NCBI RefSeq assembly: GCF_011516835.1
Contig: NZ_WOTB01000002.1
Location: 124,001-188,000, forward strand
From: Acetobacter musti
GTDB lineage: Bacteria; Pseudomonadota; Alphaproteobacteria; Acetobacterales; Acetobacteraceae
DNA length: 64,000 nt
Direction of reading: 5' to 3'
A program made the translations under genes and the position numbers. The notes below the pieces were generated by a model. It worked only from the letters and a program-made list of their open reading frames with translations, was not told the DNA's origin and searched no databases. Below, piece after piece: positions 7,303-16,033 of the stretch (within the stretch, counting starts at the first letter, position 1; each line of letters begins with the position of its first letter).

Positions 7303-8784
7303 ATGGGTTCAGATCAGGCATCTTTCGCGGAATTCGCGGCATCTCTGCAGGGCGACGACCGGATGATGCGGCTCGCAGCCGGGGTCATTGGTGAAGGAGC
7401 GCCGGTGCCGGGACCTTTCGGACCGAAGGCCCTCATCTACGCGGATTACGTGGCCTCCGGGCGGGCTGTGCGGCAGGTCGAGGATTTCGTGCAGGCGCAT
7501 GTGCTGCCGTACTATGCCAACACCCATACCGAGGCCTCCTTCTGCGGGCGGTATTCAGGGCGGACACGGGAGGCCGGGCGGCGGATTATCTCGCAACTCT
7601 GTGGCGCGACCGACGCGTATGCGACGATTTTCGCCGGATCAGGCGCGACGGCAGGACTGAACCGGCTCGTCGGTCTTCTCGGCGTCGATGAGACAGCACG
7701 GCGCGCTGCGGCCGGCCTTTGCGCACGACCGGTCGTGTTTATCGGGCCTTATGAGCATCATTCGAATATTCTGCCATGGCGCGAAAGTGGAGCGGAAGTC
7801 GTGGAGATACCGGAGGCGCCCGAGGGTGGTCCGGATCTGGCGGCTCTGGAACAGGCATTGCTGGACGCCGGCCCTGACCGGATGAAAACCGGCGCTTTCT
7901 CGGCGGCATCAAATGTCACCGGAATTGTGACGGAGCCTGATCCCGTCAGCGCTTTGCTGCGACGATACGAGGCCGCCGTTGTGTGGGATTATGCCGGAGG
8001 CGGACCCTACCTGCCGATCGACATGCGGGCCGGAACGCCCTTCCAGAAAGATGCCGTGGTGATCTCGCCACATAAATTTATCGGCGGTCCGGGAGCTTCC
8101 GGCGTGCTGATCGTACGGAAAGACGCGGTCAGCCTGTCCCGCCCGGTCTTTCCGGGCGGCGGGACAGTGCGGTTCGTGTCGCCCTGGGATCATGAATACA
8201 GTGGCGATCTGGTGTCGCGGGAGGAGGCCGGAACCCCGAATGTGACCGGAGATATCCGTTCGGCGCTGGTCTTTCTGATAAAGGACGCAATCGGACAGGA
8301 ACTGATGGACCGTCGTCATGAGGCATTGCGGTTGCAGGCCCTGGAACGCTGGTCGGAAAATCCAAATATCAGCATTCTCGGAAATCCCGACGCCAGGCGC
8401 GCTTTGCCGGTATTTTCGTTCCGGGTCCAGGACCCTGTGAAAGGAGGCTGGATTCATCAGCAGCTTTTCACGCGGATGTTGTCCGACTGTTACGGGATTC
8501 AGGCGCGGGGTGGCTGTGCATGCGCAGGCCCCTACGCGCATCGTCTGCTCGGAATTAGCGAGGAGGACTCGGCCCTGTTGCGGGATGCGATTCTGGCGGG
8601 AGAGGAAATTCTCAAACCGGGCTGGGTACGGCTCAGTCTGAGCGTGCTGCTGAGTGACGAAAAAGCCGCAAAGATCATCGGCGCGGTAGACGATCTGGCT
8701 CGTAATCCATACCCGATGGTGACGCGCTATCTGTGCGACGAAACGACCGCACGCTTCCGAATGCAGGAAACGGAAGCCGCCTGA
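7303..8784 (+). CDS. Class V aminotransferase-fold PLP enzyme (cysteine-desulfurase-like)
   Basis: A 493-residue fold-type I PLP enzyme of the class V (NifS/Csd-like) superfamily. The N-terminal ALIYADYVASGR motif is followed by PYYANTHTEASFCGR, typical of this large subgroup. The PLP-anchoring Lys258 lies in ISPHKFIGGPGASG. A Cys-containing loop (Cys405 and Cys407 in GGCACAGPY) sits where desulfurases carry the catalytic cysteine, followed by AHRLLGI. At about 490 residues it is longer than standard IscS/SufS (about 400) and has no isc/suf neighbours. A role in routine Fe-S assembly is therefore unlikely; amino acid metabolism under the divergent Lrp-type regulator is a better guess. The ribosome-binding site is modest (CAGGAT). 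Confidence 0.82.
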   Translation: MGSDQASFAEFAASLQGDDRMMRLAAGVIGEGAPVPGPFGPKALIYADYVASGRAVRQVEDFVQAHVLPYYANTHTEASFCGRYSGRTREAGRRIISQLCGATDAYATIFAGSGATAGLNRLVGLLGVDETARRAAAGLCARPVVFIGPYEHHSNILPWRESGAEVVEIPEAPEGGPDLAALEQALLDAGPDRMKTGAFSAASNVTGIVTEPDPVSALLRRYEAAVVWDYAGGGPYLPIDMRAGTPFQKDAVVISPHKFIGGPGASGVLIVRKDAVSLSRPVFPGGGTVRFVSPWDHEYSGDLVSREEAGTPNVTGDIRSALVFLIKDAIGQELMDRRHEALRLQALERWSENPNISILGNPDARRALPVFSFRVQDPVKGGWIHQQLFTRMLSDCYGIQARGGCACAGPYAHRLLGISEEDSALLRDAILAGEEILKPGWVRLSLSVLLSDEKAAKIIGAVDDLARNPYPMVTRYLCDETTARFRMQETEAA

Positions 8785-8859
8785 ATTTAAAATAGGATTA
8801 CAAAATCAGATATGGGGCGTCGGACCTGATCGTGAAACCTCCCGTAAATCATAAAGAAA

Positions 8860-8928
8860 TTTTTGGTGAAGCTTTTTTCAAAAAGCTTCAAAGAAGCCGC
8901 CTTTTTGAAAAAAGGCGGCACCCAAAAA
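8860..8928. repeat. Three-stem inverted-repeat element
   Basis: An outer stem TTTTTGG (8860-8866) pairs with CCAAAAA (8922-8928). Inside are two hairpins: GAAGCTTTTT (8868-8877) with AAAAAGCTTC (8880-8889), and GCCGCC (8896-8901) with GGCGGC (8914-8919) flanked by T/A runs. The whole can fold as a three-way junction. From memory, similar sequences recur between genes in acetic acid bacteria, so this is probably a mobile or structural repeat that also works as a terminator. Confidence 0.65.
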
Positions 8929-9068
8929 CTTTTATTATTTTTTGTAAAAATTCATCGTGAAGTGCTCTTTGAGCATGGCTGAGGCAAACAGATGATCAGG
9001 ACTCAAAAACATAACATCATCCGTTCGTTATGAAAGTTTTTGTCCCGTTGAGGCTTTGAAGCAGTCTC

Positions 9069-9126
9069 TTAACAAACCGGGATCAAAGGGACTGCGTCAC
9101 TTTGTGGGGTGCGGGGCAAAGCCCCG
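9069..9126 (+). repeat. Dispersed two-hairpin repeat, copy B
   Basis: Well-conserved copy: TTAACAAACCGGGATC, a first hairpin AAAGGGAC/GTCACTTT with one mismatch, then the second hairpin CGGGGC-aaa-GCCCCG at 9112-9126. Same orientation as copies A, C and F. Confidence 0.85.
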
Positions 9127-9201
9127 TCAGCAGTCGAAAAGCAGTTCCGTCATAATGGCTGACAGCTCCATCACCCCAACTCTCACACGGAAATTTTGTG
9201 G

Positions 9202-10092
9202 TTACGCGTCGTTCGCGACGATTTTCTCCATGACCCCGATCAGGGCCGAATAATCCTCATCCGGATGCCTGCGACGTCCGAGAGAAAGCATCTGTGTCGT
9301 CGCAGCCAGCGTCGGCACCGGCACGGCCTCACGGGCAGCTGCATCCAGCAGAAGACGCATGTCTTTCTGCATCAGACGCCCCGGAAATTGCGGCGCAAAA
9401 TTGCCCTCTTTCGCAGCTTTCAGCTTGCGTTTGTGGTGCGGGGAAATAACGGCGACCTGATCGAGCGCGTCGAACAGCATGGTACGGTCGAGACCCGCAG
9501 CGAGACCGTAACCAACCGCTTCTGCCAGGGCGCTCAGACCAGCTCCCATAATGCCATTGATCACCAGCTTCAGCCTGGTCCCGCTGCCCGACGGCCCGGC
9601 ATGAACGGTCACCTTGCCTATTGCATCGAAAATCGGCTGCGCTTTTGCAACGTCCGGCGCGGAACCACCGACGAGAACAACCAGATTGCCGGAATCGGCC
9701 TCCGGAGTGCTTCCTGACACAGGAGCGTCCAGCACAGTGATGCCGGCCTTATGTCCTGCTTCAGCCAGCTGCGCAGTCGCTTCAGGCGAAACGGATGAAG
9801 TGTTGATGAGCATCGCGCCGGATTTCAGGCCTGCCAGAGTCCCGTTTTCCCCATACATGGAGGCTGCGAGAGCTTCGTCATCCGGAACACAGACAATGAC
9901 TGTATCGGCATGTCCCGCAAGCTCACGCGGAGAGGGAAACATTCTGACGGAGGGATTCGAGCTTTTCCCGGACGGCGTGTAGGCCGTCACCGTAAAACCG
10001 GCTTTCTGCAGGTGAGCACCCATCCGGCTGGCCATGGCGCCATAGCCGATAAAACCGATATTCGGGGCGTTTTCCGGTAGAAGCTGGGACAT
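9202..10092 (-). CDS. NAD(P)-dependent 3-hydroxyisobutyrate dehydrogenase-family oxidoreductase
   Basis: A 296-residue beta-hydroxyacid dehydrogenase. The N-terminal Rossmann fold starts at residue 11 with NIGFIGYGAMASRMG. The conserved substrate-binding VSGSTPEADSGNL stretch lies at about residues 125-140, and the catalytic-lysine region KLVINGIMGAGLSALAEA at about 175-192. The C-terminal half is all helical, as expected. Family members reduce or oxidise 3-hydroxyisobutyrate, tartronate semialdehyde, glyoxylate or succinic semialdehyde; the sequence alone does not separate these. The start ATG has GGAG seven bases upstream. No operon partner is apparent. Confidence 0.87.
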   Translation of the reverse strand: MSQLLPENAPNIGFIGYGAMASRMGAHLQKAGFTVTAYTPSGKSSNPSVRMFPSPRELAGHADTVIVCVPDDEALAASMYGENGTLAGLKSGAMLINTSSVSPEATAQLAEAGHKAGITVLDAPVSGSTPEADSGNLVVLVGGSAPDVAKAQPIFDAIGKVTVHAGPSGSGTRLKLVINGIMGAGLSALAEAVGYGLAAGLDRTMLFDALDQVAVISPHHKRKLKAAKEGNFAPQFPGRLMQKDMRLLLDAAAREAVPVPTLAATTQMLSLGRRRHPDEDYSALIGVMEKIVANDA

Positions 10093-10365
10093 ATCTGTTC
10101 TCCGTTACGGCCCGCCCCTTCCGCATGTCCAGGGGACGGACTCATGAAAGCTGTCGGAACGTAATCCCTGAAATGGAATACACGGTCACCTGCTGTATTG
10201 TAGTCTAACGCATGGAAATGAGATTTTGTTCTGAGAAACCGGTGAGGCGGCTTTGCGACAGAGGGACACTGCCTTTCCGTCATGCGGAACGTCAGGGGAG
10301 TGTGTGATGACTATCTGCATAACGCAGAATCTGAAAAACAGGTGTCTCACATCGCGGAAAGAAGC

Positions 10366-10992
10366 ATGAATATGCCGGAACGCCCGCCGCCGCTGCGTCC
10401 GCGTCCCGTCCGGGCAGCCTCACCGCTGGCACGTGAGTTTTTGCTCTACTGCTTTCTGCTGGTGCCGCTGGCATCAGAGTTATGGATGCTGCCGAACGGC
10501 ACGCCGGGTGATAATCCGGTTAAACAGGTGGAAGCGGATCTCGGGCTATGGGCTTTTCGCTTCCTGCTGATGACACTCGCCATCACCCCCCTGCGTCGTT
10601 ACGGCCGGATCAATCTGGTAAGATGGCGTCGCGTCCTCGGACTTCTGGCTTTTACCTACGCGTTTTTCCATGTGTTCGTTTTTATCGTGATCGACAAAAA
10701 GCTCGCGATGAACGTCGTCCTTCATGCCGTTCTGACGAAATATTTTCTTCCTTTCGGAATTATGGCATTTCTTATTCTCATGGCCCTCGCGGCGACATCA
10801 TCGCGAGCCTCCATGCGGGTGCTCGGACGAAAATGGCGTGTGCTGCACAGAGGTATTTATATCGCGGCATGTCTTGTCGCGGTTCATTATTTACTGTTTT
10901 TCGACGGCATCCGGACGGAACCGGTGCTTTACGCGGCTCTGACACTTGGGCTGCTTGCGGCGCGGTTCGGTGGAAAGCACAGACAGGCCTGA
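10366..10992 (+). CDS. msrQ: MsrQ-like ferric reductase-type haem b membrane protein
   Basis: A 208-residue inner-membrane protein of the YedZ/MsrQ family (ferric-reductase-like transmembrane domain), with five to six helices and haem-ligand histidines in FFHVF, RVLHRGIYI and VHYLLFF. MsrQ normally passes electrons from quinone or flavin to the periplasmic molybdoenzyme MsrP, which repairs oxidised methionines. The frame is open back to 10282, but the ATG at 10366 follows GGAAAG and gives the family's usual N-terminus (LAREFLLYCFLLVPLA). No msrP lies beside it, which is unusual because the two genes are normally adjacent. Confidence 0.85.
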   Translation: MNMPERPPPLRPRPVRAASPLAREFLLYCFLLVPLASELWMLPNGTPGDNPVKQVEADLGLWAFRFLLMTLAITPLRRYGRINLVRWRRVLGLLAFTYAFFHVFVFIVIDKKLAMNVVLHAVLTKYFLPFGIMAFLILMALAATSSRASMRVLGRKWRVLHRGIYIAACLVAVHYLLFFDGIRTEPVLYAALTLGLLAARFGGKHRQA

Positions 10993-11015
10993 GAAAAGTT
11001 CGTCAGCTGTCCGCT

Positions 11016-11684
11016 TTATCGGATTTCTTCGCTGATTTTGCTGACCAGATGCCGAAATGTTTTCCTGGTGACGATGCCGCTTTCGATGTTGTGCCGTGAC
11101 AGATGGTGGCTGTCAGCAATGCGCAGTCCGTCGGGCAGGCTGGTAATCTCACCGGGATGAAATCCGGTCCGAGAGAAAGGAATGCCGCAGGCAGCAACGG
11201 TGGCGTTATGCGCCAGTACCCCGAGAGCCAGAACAACGCGCAGATTCGGCATTGTCTGAAGTTCGGATTTCAGAAACTGATTGCAGGCGACAATTTCTGA
11301 TGGCTGGGGCAGATTCTCAGGCGACCTGCATCGCGTGGTGCAGACAATGCGGTAGAGAGTCTGTTCCGGAAAATCATGTACCGCCGGAGGAGCCGGGGTT
11401 TCGGCGAGACCGGCTGTATGCAGGGCTTCATAGAGCAGTGACGCTGCATGTTCGTCGGCGAATGGCCGGAAGGCGTCCCGGGCAGCCTGCCGGCCCGGTG
11501 CGAGACTGACGATCAGCAATGGCGCATTGCGCGACCCGACAGACGGGACAGGACCATCTCGTCCGGCGGAGTCCGGCGTGCAGTCAGCTTCCCGATGAGC
11601 GACGAGACGCGGACAGAGTGCACAGTCCGCTGCAGGTTCACGGGCGTGGGCCGCCTCGATGATAGGCGCGTAGCCAGTACTCAC
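11016..11684 (-). CDS. Uracil-DNA glycosylase, family 5 (UdgB-like)
   Basis: A 222-residue base-excision repair enzyme. Features of Fe-S uracil-DNA glycosylase families 4/5 are visible: CALC (Cys21, Cys24) near the N-terminus, further cysteines at 115, 119 and 134 (VCTTRCR to VAC), the motif LLIVSLAPGR, the segment VLALGVLAHNA, and the C-terminal SHHLSRHN that corresponds to the SYHVSRxN of family 5. It would remove uracil and deaminated or oxidised purines from DNA. The start is GTG at 11684. The residues after APG differ somewhat from the usual GAxRTG pattern, so specificity could be altered. Convergent with msrQ. Confidence 0.82.
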   Translation of the reverse strand: MSTGYAPIIEAAHAREPAADCALCPRLVAHREADCTPDSAGRDGPVPSVGSRNAPLLIVSLAPGRQAARDAFRPFADEHAASLLYEALHTAGLAETPAPPAVHDFPEQTLYRIVCTTRCRSPENLPQPSEIVACNQFLKSELQTMPNLRVVLALGVLAHNATVAACGIPFSRTGFHPGEITSLPDGLRIADSHHLSRHNIESGIVTRKTFRHLVSKISEEIR

Positions 11685-11781
11685 TGGCCCGGTTTCCGGA
11701 ACAGGCAGATGACGTTCTTCTTCATGGGCTCCGGAACGTGACGCAAATGAGATTCGTTAGAGCAGCCGCCGGTCAGCATAA

Positions 11782-12390
11782 TCAGGTAAAAGTTTCATCA
11801 GGTTCGCTGAACTGATCCGCCGGGTGACGGACCGGTGCGGCTGGACGGGGACGGGGCTCGGCCTGACGGCGGGTGAATTCTTCGGCAATATCCGCCAGTT
11901 CCACGAACTGATCGGCCTGCCGGCGGAGGTCATCACCGATCAGAGGGGGAGAGGAGCGCATCGACGAGACGACAGAGACGCGGACGCCCTGCCTCTGTAC
12001 GGCTTCGACAACCCGCCGGAAATCGGAATCGCCGGTGAACAGGATGGCATGATCGATGCGCGGCGCGGCCTCCATCATGTCCACCGCGATCTCGATGTCC
12101 ATATTGCCTTTCACACGCCGGCGACCGTTCTGATCGGTGTATTCCCGGGCGGTTTTTGTAACAAGAAAGTATCCGTTATAGGACAGCCAGTCCGTCAGCG
12201 GCTTGATCGGAGAATATTCTTCGGTATCGAGAATGGCAGCGTAATAATAAGCCCGCAGGAGATGGCAGCGCTTCGAAAAAAAATCGAGCATCTTGCGGTA
12301 GTCAACATCGAAGTTCAGGCCCCGAGACGCCGAATAAAGACTTGATCCATCAATAAAAAGACAGGTCCGTTCTGTGTTGTGAATAATCAT
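11782..12390 (-). CDS. NYN domain protein (LabA/DUF88 family)
   Basis: A 202-residue protein with a PIN-like NYN nuclease domain. The N-terminal strand CLFIDGSSLY carries the first conserved Asp. KGNMDIEIAVDMM and ILFTGDSDFRRVVEAV supply the other conserved acidic residues. A basic, proline-rich tail of about 35 residues follows. Proteins of this LabA/DUF88 group are thought to be Mg-dependent ribonucleases or RNA-processing factors; the cellular role in alphaproteobacteria is unknown. It sits divergently from folK (105-base gap). All acidic positions of the fold appear intact. Confidence 0.85.
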   Translation of the reverse strand: MIIHNTERTCLFIDGSSLYSASRGLNFDVDYRKMLDFFSKRCHLLRAYYYAAILDTEEYSPIKPLTDWLSYNGYFLVTKTAREYTDQNGRRRVKGNMDIEIAVDMMEAAPRIDHAILFTGDSDFRRVVEAVQRQGVRVSVVSSMRSSPPLIGDDLRRQADQFVELADIAEEFTRRQAEPRPRPAAPVRHPADQFSEPDETFT

Positions 12391-12495
12391 ATATGTCGTT
12401 CTTCCTTGAATATCGCGGAGCTTATCTGGGGACGAGTTAAGGTTCGGTTATTGTGATCTCTGAATTGCAGGGTAGAGAGGGCGCTCGTCTCAGGA

Positions 12496-13029
12496 ATGAG
12501 TATGGAAGGGAAAGTGGTGTCTGTTCTGATCGCTGTTGGTGCCAATCTCGTCTGTGCTGATCCTGTATCGGGAGAGGAGGCATCTCCCGCCGCGACCTGT
12601 GAGGCGGCGGTGGATGCGCTGCGGGGTGTGCCCGGCCTGGCCGTTGAGGCGATCTCTCCGTGGTACGAAAGCGAGGCGATTCCTCCTTCCGGTCAGCCTC
12701 CCTACATAAATGGGGTCGTGCTCGGCAAGAGCCAACTCGGTCCGGAGGCGCTTCTGTCAGCATTGCATGACATCGAAACACGCTTCGGCCGCGTTCGCAG
12801 CGTGCCGAACGCGGCCCGGACTCTCGATCTCGACCTGATCGACGCCGACGGTCTGGTGCAAACGGAAGGCGCCCCCCTGCTGCCGCATCCGCGGGCGCAT
12901 GAGCGGGCGTTCGTTCTGCTGCCGCTGCGTGACGTGTGCGCGGACTGGGTCCATCCGGTTCTGAAGCAGCCGGTCGACGCGCTGATCGGAGCGCTGGGTC
13001 CACAGATCATTCGTCGCCTCACGCCATGA
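12496..13029 (+). CDS. folK: 2-Amino-4-hydroxy-6-hydroxymethyldihydropteridine diphosphokinase
   Basis: Transfers pyrophosphate from ATP to hydroxymethyldihydropterin in folate synthesis (cytoplasm). The 177-residue protein shows the HPPK landmarks: VLIAVGANL near the start, SPWYESEAIPP and PPYINGVV in the middle, LHDIETRFGRVRS, the metal-binding ARTLDLDLI and the closing LPHPRAHERAFVLLPL. A second ATG two codons in (12502) is an equally possible start. It lies upstream of rpoZ, an arrangement common in alphaproteobacteria; a 159-base gap separates them, so rpoZ probably has its own promoter. Confidence 0.95.
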   Translation: MSMEGKVVSVLIAVGANLVCADPVSGEEASPAATCEAAVDALRGVPGLAVEAISPWYESEAIPPSGQPPYINGVVLGKSQLGPEALLSALHDIETRFGRVRSVPNAARTLDLDLIDADGLVQTEGAPLLPHPRAHERAFVLLPLRDVCADWVHPVLKQPVDALIGALGPQIIRRLTP

Positions 13030-13188
13030 TCGCAAAAGCCATACGCTGACTGACAGGTCAGTGCAGGCGGGCGGCCCTCACCGCCGCCGCCACGCAGCGT
13101 CCGGTCAGAGGAGGGAAACTCTCTCTTCCCCTGAACCGCCTGCGATGCTAAAGAATTATCTTTAACAAAATTTCCGGAGGCATGCCCT

Positions 13189-13572
13189 ATGGCGCGCGTC
13201 ACAGTCGAGGATTGCGTCGACAAGGTATCCAACCGATTCGAACTGGTTCTGCTCGCCGCACAGCGGGCGCGTAACCTGTCGCGCGGTGAAGAAATGACGA
13301 TCGACCGCGACAACGACAAGAACCCAGTTGTGGCGCTTCGCGAGATTGCCGAGCAGACCGTGCCTCTGGAGTCGCTTCGTCATGATCTGGTGCGCTCGCT
13401 GGCCCGCGCACCGGAGCCGGAACCGGCCGATGAAGAAGTTCTCGACCTTATCCCGACCGAGCAGAACATCTTCGGTCTGCAGGAGAGTTCGGCTGAGGAA
13501 GAGGTCACAGACCTCTCTCCCGAAGAGATGAAGGCCGCGTTCGAAGCTGAGATGAGCGGTCGCAAGCGCTGA
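13189..13572 (+). CDS. rpoZ: RNA polymerase omega subunit
   Basis: A 127-residue protein that helps assemble and stabilise RNA polymerase and contributes to ppGpp binding. The family signature is clear at the N-terminus: [27 protein letters not shown], then the SRGEE and [15 protein letters not shown] segments. The tail (about residues 75-127) is acidic and variable, as in other alphaproteobacteria. A strong CGGAGG ribosome-binding site precedes the ATG. The next gene encodes the (p)ppGpp synthetase/hydrolase, which fits the functional link between omega and ppGpp. Confidence 0.97.
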   Translation: MARVTVEDCVDKVSNRFELVLLAAQRARNLSRGEEMTIDRDNDKNPVVALREIAEQTVPLESLRHDLVRSLARAPEPEPADEEVLDLIPTEQNIFGLQESSAEEEVTDLSPEEMKAAFEAEMSGRKR

Positions 13573-13704
13573 TCTGCCGGCTGCTGGTCCTGCGCGGAAG
13601 CAGGGCCAGACTCTGTTTATACCGCTGTCCGGAGAGCTGACAGAATCCGTGAGACTGCCACTGACCGACCAGCCGATCCTTTTTGTCCTGTCCCCGAGGC
13701 AGGC

Positions 13705-15990
13705 ATGAGCGGCGGGCCGGACAGTGAGCTCCCGGTTCAGGCTGACCTGGTGACATCCCGCGCGAAGCATTCTTCCGTGCCGGGGCCTGCTCCGGTCATC
13801 TCTCCCGATAAGCTGATTCACCGTGTTCTCCAGTACAATCCGGATGCCGATGTAACGCTGATCAGGCGCGCCTTCGACGTTGCGCGGAATGCCCATGAAG
13901 GTCAGTTGCGGGACGCCGGTGATCCCTACATCACCCACCCGCTGGCCGTGGCGATGATTCTCGCCGGATTCCACCTGGACGTTCCGTCAATCGCCACGGC
14001 CCTGCTTCATGACACAATCGAGGATACCGGTGTCACGGCGGAGACGCTGCGACAGGAATTCGGGCCGACAGTTGCGGAACTGGTGGACGGCGTCACCAAG
14101 CTGACCCGACTGGAGCTGCAGTCGGACCGGACGAAGCAGGCGGAGAATTTCCGGAAGCTGGTTCTGGCGATGTCGCGCGACATCCGCGTGCTGATCGTCA
14201 AACTCGCGGATCGCCTGCACAATATGCGAACGCTGCATTTCGTGCAGCGGGAAGATCGCAGACGCCGGATCGCGCGGGAGACGATGGATATCTATGCGCC
14301 TCTGGCCGGGCGCATCGGTATGGATCGGGTCAAGACCGAGCTGCAGAATCTTGCCTTCGCGCAGCTTGAACCGGAAGCGGACACGACAATCCGGGCGCGT
14401 CTGAACTATCTGCGGGGACAGGGCGCGGACGTCATCGACGAAGTCAAGGCTGAACTGGCGCGGTTATGCCATGAGGCCGGGATCGTCCATGTCGAGGTTT
14501 CGGGACGTGAGAAGTCCCCCTATTCGATCTGGGAGAAGATGCAGCGCCGGAACGTGGCGTTCGAGCAGCTCTCGGATATCATGGCGTTCCGGATCATCGT
14601 GGATACCCGTGAGGAATGTTACGCCGCGCTGGGTGCGATCCACGCGGCATTTCCGATGATCGCCGGCCGGTTCAAGGATTATATCTCGACACCGAAAGCC
14701 AACGGCTATCAGAGCCTGCACACCGGTGTGACGCTGCGCCATCCGCGTAACCAGAAAATCGAAGTTCAGATCCGTACCGAAGAAATGCACGACATCGCCG
14801 AGAACGGCGTGGCGGCACACTGGGCGTACAAGCAGCTCCCGCAGGCCAGCGGAGAGAATGCAGCGCGGACAATGAAACGGCCGCGCTGGGTGCAGGATCT
14901 TCTTGAAATCCTTGAAGATTCCGCTGCGCCGGACGAATTTCTCGAAAACACCAAACTGGAACTCTACCAGGATCAGGTCTTCTGCTTCACGCCGAAAGGC
15001 CAGCTGATCCCGCTGCCACGCGGCGCGACGCCGGTGGATTTCGCCTACGCGGTTCACAGCCAGGTCGGCGATGCCTGTGTCGGCGCGAAGGTCAACGGGC
15101 GGCTGGTGCCATTACGGTACGAACTCCAGAACGGCGACCAGGTCGAGATCATGACGGCACGCGGCGGAACGCCGTCGCCGTCATGGGAGCGGTTCGTCGT
15201 CACGGGCAAAGCGCGGGCGCGGATCCGGCGTTATGTGGCGGCGCAGCAGAGACAGGCTTCGCTGGATTCCGGCAAGGCTGCGCTGGCGAAAGCATTCCGT
15301 CAGGAGGGCGTCGACGGGTCCGAGAAGGTTCTGGAGAGTCTTCTTAAAGATCTGAAGCAGGCATCCGTCGAGGATCTGTATGTCGCGGTCGCGACCGGCA
15401 ATATCGGCCCGCGGGATGTTGTTCACGCCGCCTATCCCGAACTGAGACGTGCGCCGCGCGGCCCCCGGATGATTCCGGGTTTTGCGGCGCGGCCTCCGGC
15501 GACACGTCCGAAAGCCGGCAGCAGCAGCACGCCGCTGGTCGGGCTTGGCGCCGGAATTGCGGTACATTTCGCCGGTTGCTGCCATCCGCTGCCAGGCGAC
15601 CGGATCGTGGGCGTCGTCGCCAACGGAAAGGGCGTTACGGTGCACACGGCGAACTGTCAGACACTGGAGGCCTTCGCCGCGACGCCGGAACGCTTCCTCG
15701 ACGTGGACTGGGATTACAGCGCAATCGGCAAAGCCGGTCCGGGCGGCGAGCCTTTCGTTGGCCGGGTGACGGTGATCGCTGCGAACGATCCCGGAACGCT
15801 GGCCACCGTGACGAATGCCGTGTCGCGGCAGGACGGAGCGATCGTGAATCTGAAGATCATCAACCGTCAGCTTGATTTCATGGAAATCCTCGTCGATGTC
15901 GAGGTGCGCGATCTGCGGCATCTGTCAGGTGTGATCGGCGGATTGCGCTCCTGTGAGGGCATTTCCCAGGTCGAGCGCGCACGGTCATGA
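13705..15990 (+). CDS. spoT: Bifunctional (p)ppGpp synthetase/hydrolase (Rsh)
   Basis: Long RelA/SpoT homologue of 761 residues, the single stringent-response enzyme typical of alphaproteobacteria (also called rsh). Domains in order: HD hydrolase (about 50-200, with ITHPLAVAMI, LLHDTIEDT and the LIVKLADRLHNMRTL helix), synthetase (about 250-370, with SIWEKMQR, DIMAFRIIV and GRFKDYISTPKANGYQSLHT), TGS (about 420-480, DQVFCFTPKGQLIPLPRGATPVDFAYAVHS), a helical region with a zinc-finger-like HFAGCCHPLPGD, and a C-terminal ACT domain (about 680-755). Both the HD residues and the synthetase motif look intact, so both activities are expected. It lies 132 bases after rpoZ and just before acpS. Confidence 0.96.
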   Translation: MSGGPDSELPVQADLVTSRAKHSSVPGPAPVISPDKLIHRVLQYNPDADVTLIRRAFDVARNAHEGQLRDAGDPYITHPLAVAMILAGFHLDVPSIATALLHDTIEDTGVTAETLRQEFGPTVAELVDGVTKLTRLELQSDRTKQAENFRKLVLAMSRDIRVLIVKLADRLHNMRTLHFVQREDRRRRIARETMDIYAPLAGRIGMDRVKTELQNLAFAQLEPEADTTIRARLNYLRGQGADVIDEVKAELARLCHEAGIVHVEVSGREKSPYSIWEKMQRRNVAFEQLSDIMAFRIIVDTREECYAALGAIHAAFPMIAGRFKDYISTPKANGYQSLHTGVTLRHPRNQKIEVQIRTEEMHDIAENGVAAHWAYKQLPQASGENAARTMKRPRWVQDLLEILEDSAAPDEFLENTKLELYQDQVFCFTPKGQLIPLPRGATPVDFAYAVHSQVGDACVGAKVNGRLVPLRYELQNGDQVEIMTARGGTPSPSWERFVVTGKARARIRRYVAAQQRQASLDSGKAALAKAFRQEGVDGSEKVLESLLKDLKQASVEDLYVAVATGNIGPRDVVHAAYPELRRAPRGPRMIPGFAARPPATRPKAGSSSTPLVGLGAGIAVHFAGCCHPLPGDRIVGVVANGKGVTVHTANCQTLEAFAATPERFLDVDWDYSAIGKAGPGGEPFVGRVTVIAANDPGTLATVTNAVSRQDGAIVNLKIINRQLDFMEILVDVEVRDLRHLSGVIGGLRSCEGISQVERARS

Positions 15991-16033
15991 TGTGTGGTTA
16001 TGACAAAGAGCCGGATCTGACGGGATATTCTGC

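Larger units (their letters stand above)
8785..9201. other. Repeat-rich intergenic region
   Basis: This 417-base gap between two convergent genes contains no plausible protein. It holds a three-stem inverted-repeat element at 8860-8928 followed by AT-rich sequence with a T run near 8930-8945 (a probable terminator for the aminotransferase gene), and copy B of the dispersed two-hairpin repeat at 9069-9126. Confidence 0.7.

Noticed and set aside
13030-13188. Possible riboswitch or attenuator before rpoZ
   Set aside because: GC-rich inverted repeats are present but no known riboswitch core or terminator with a T run could be matched.
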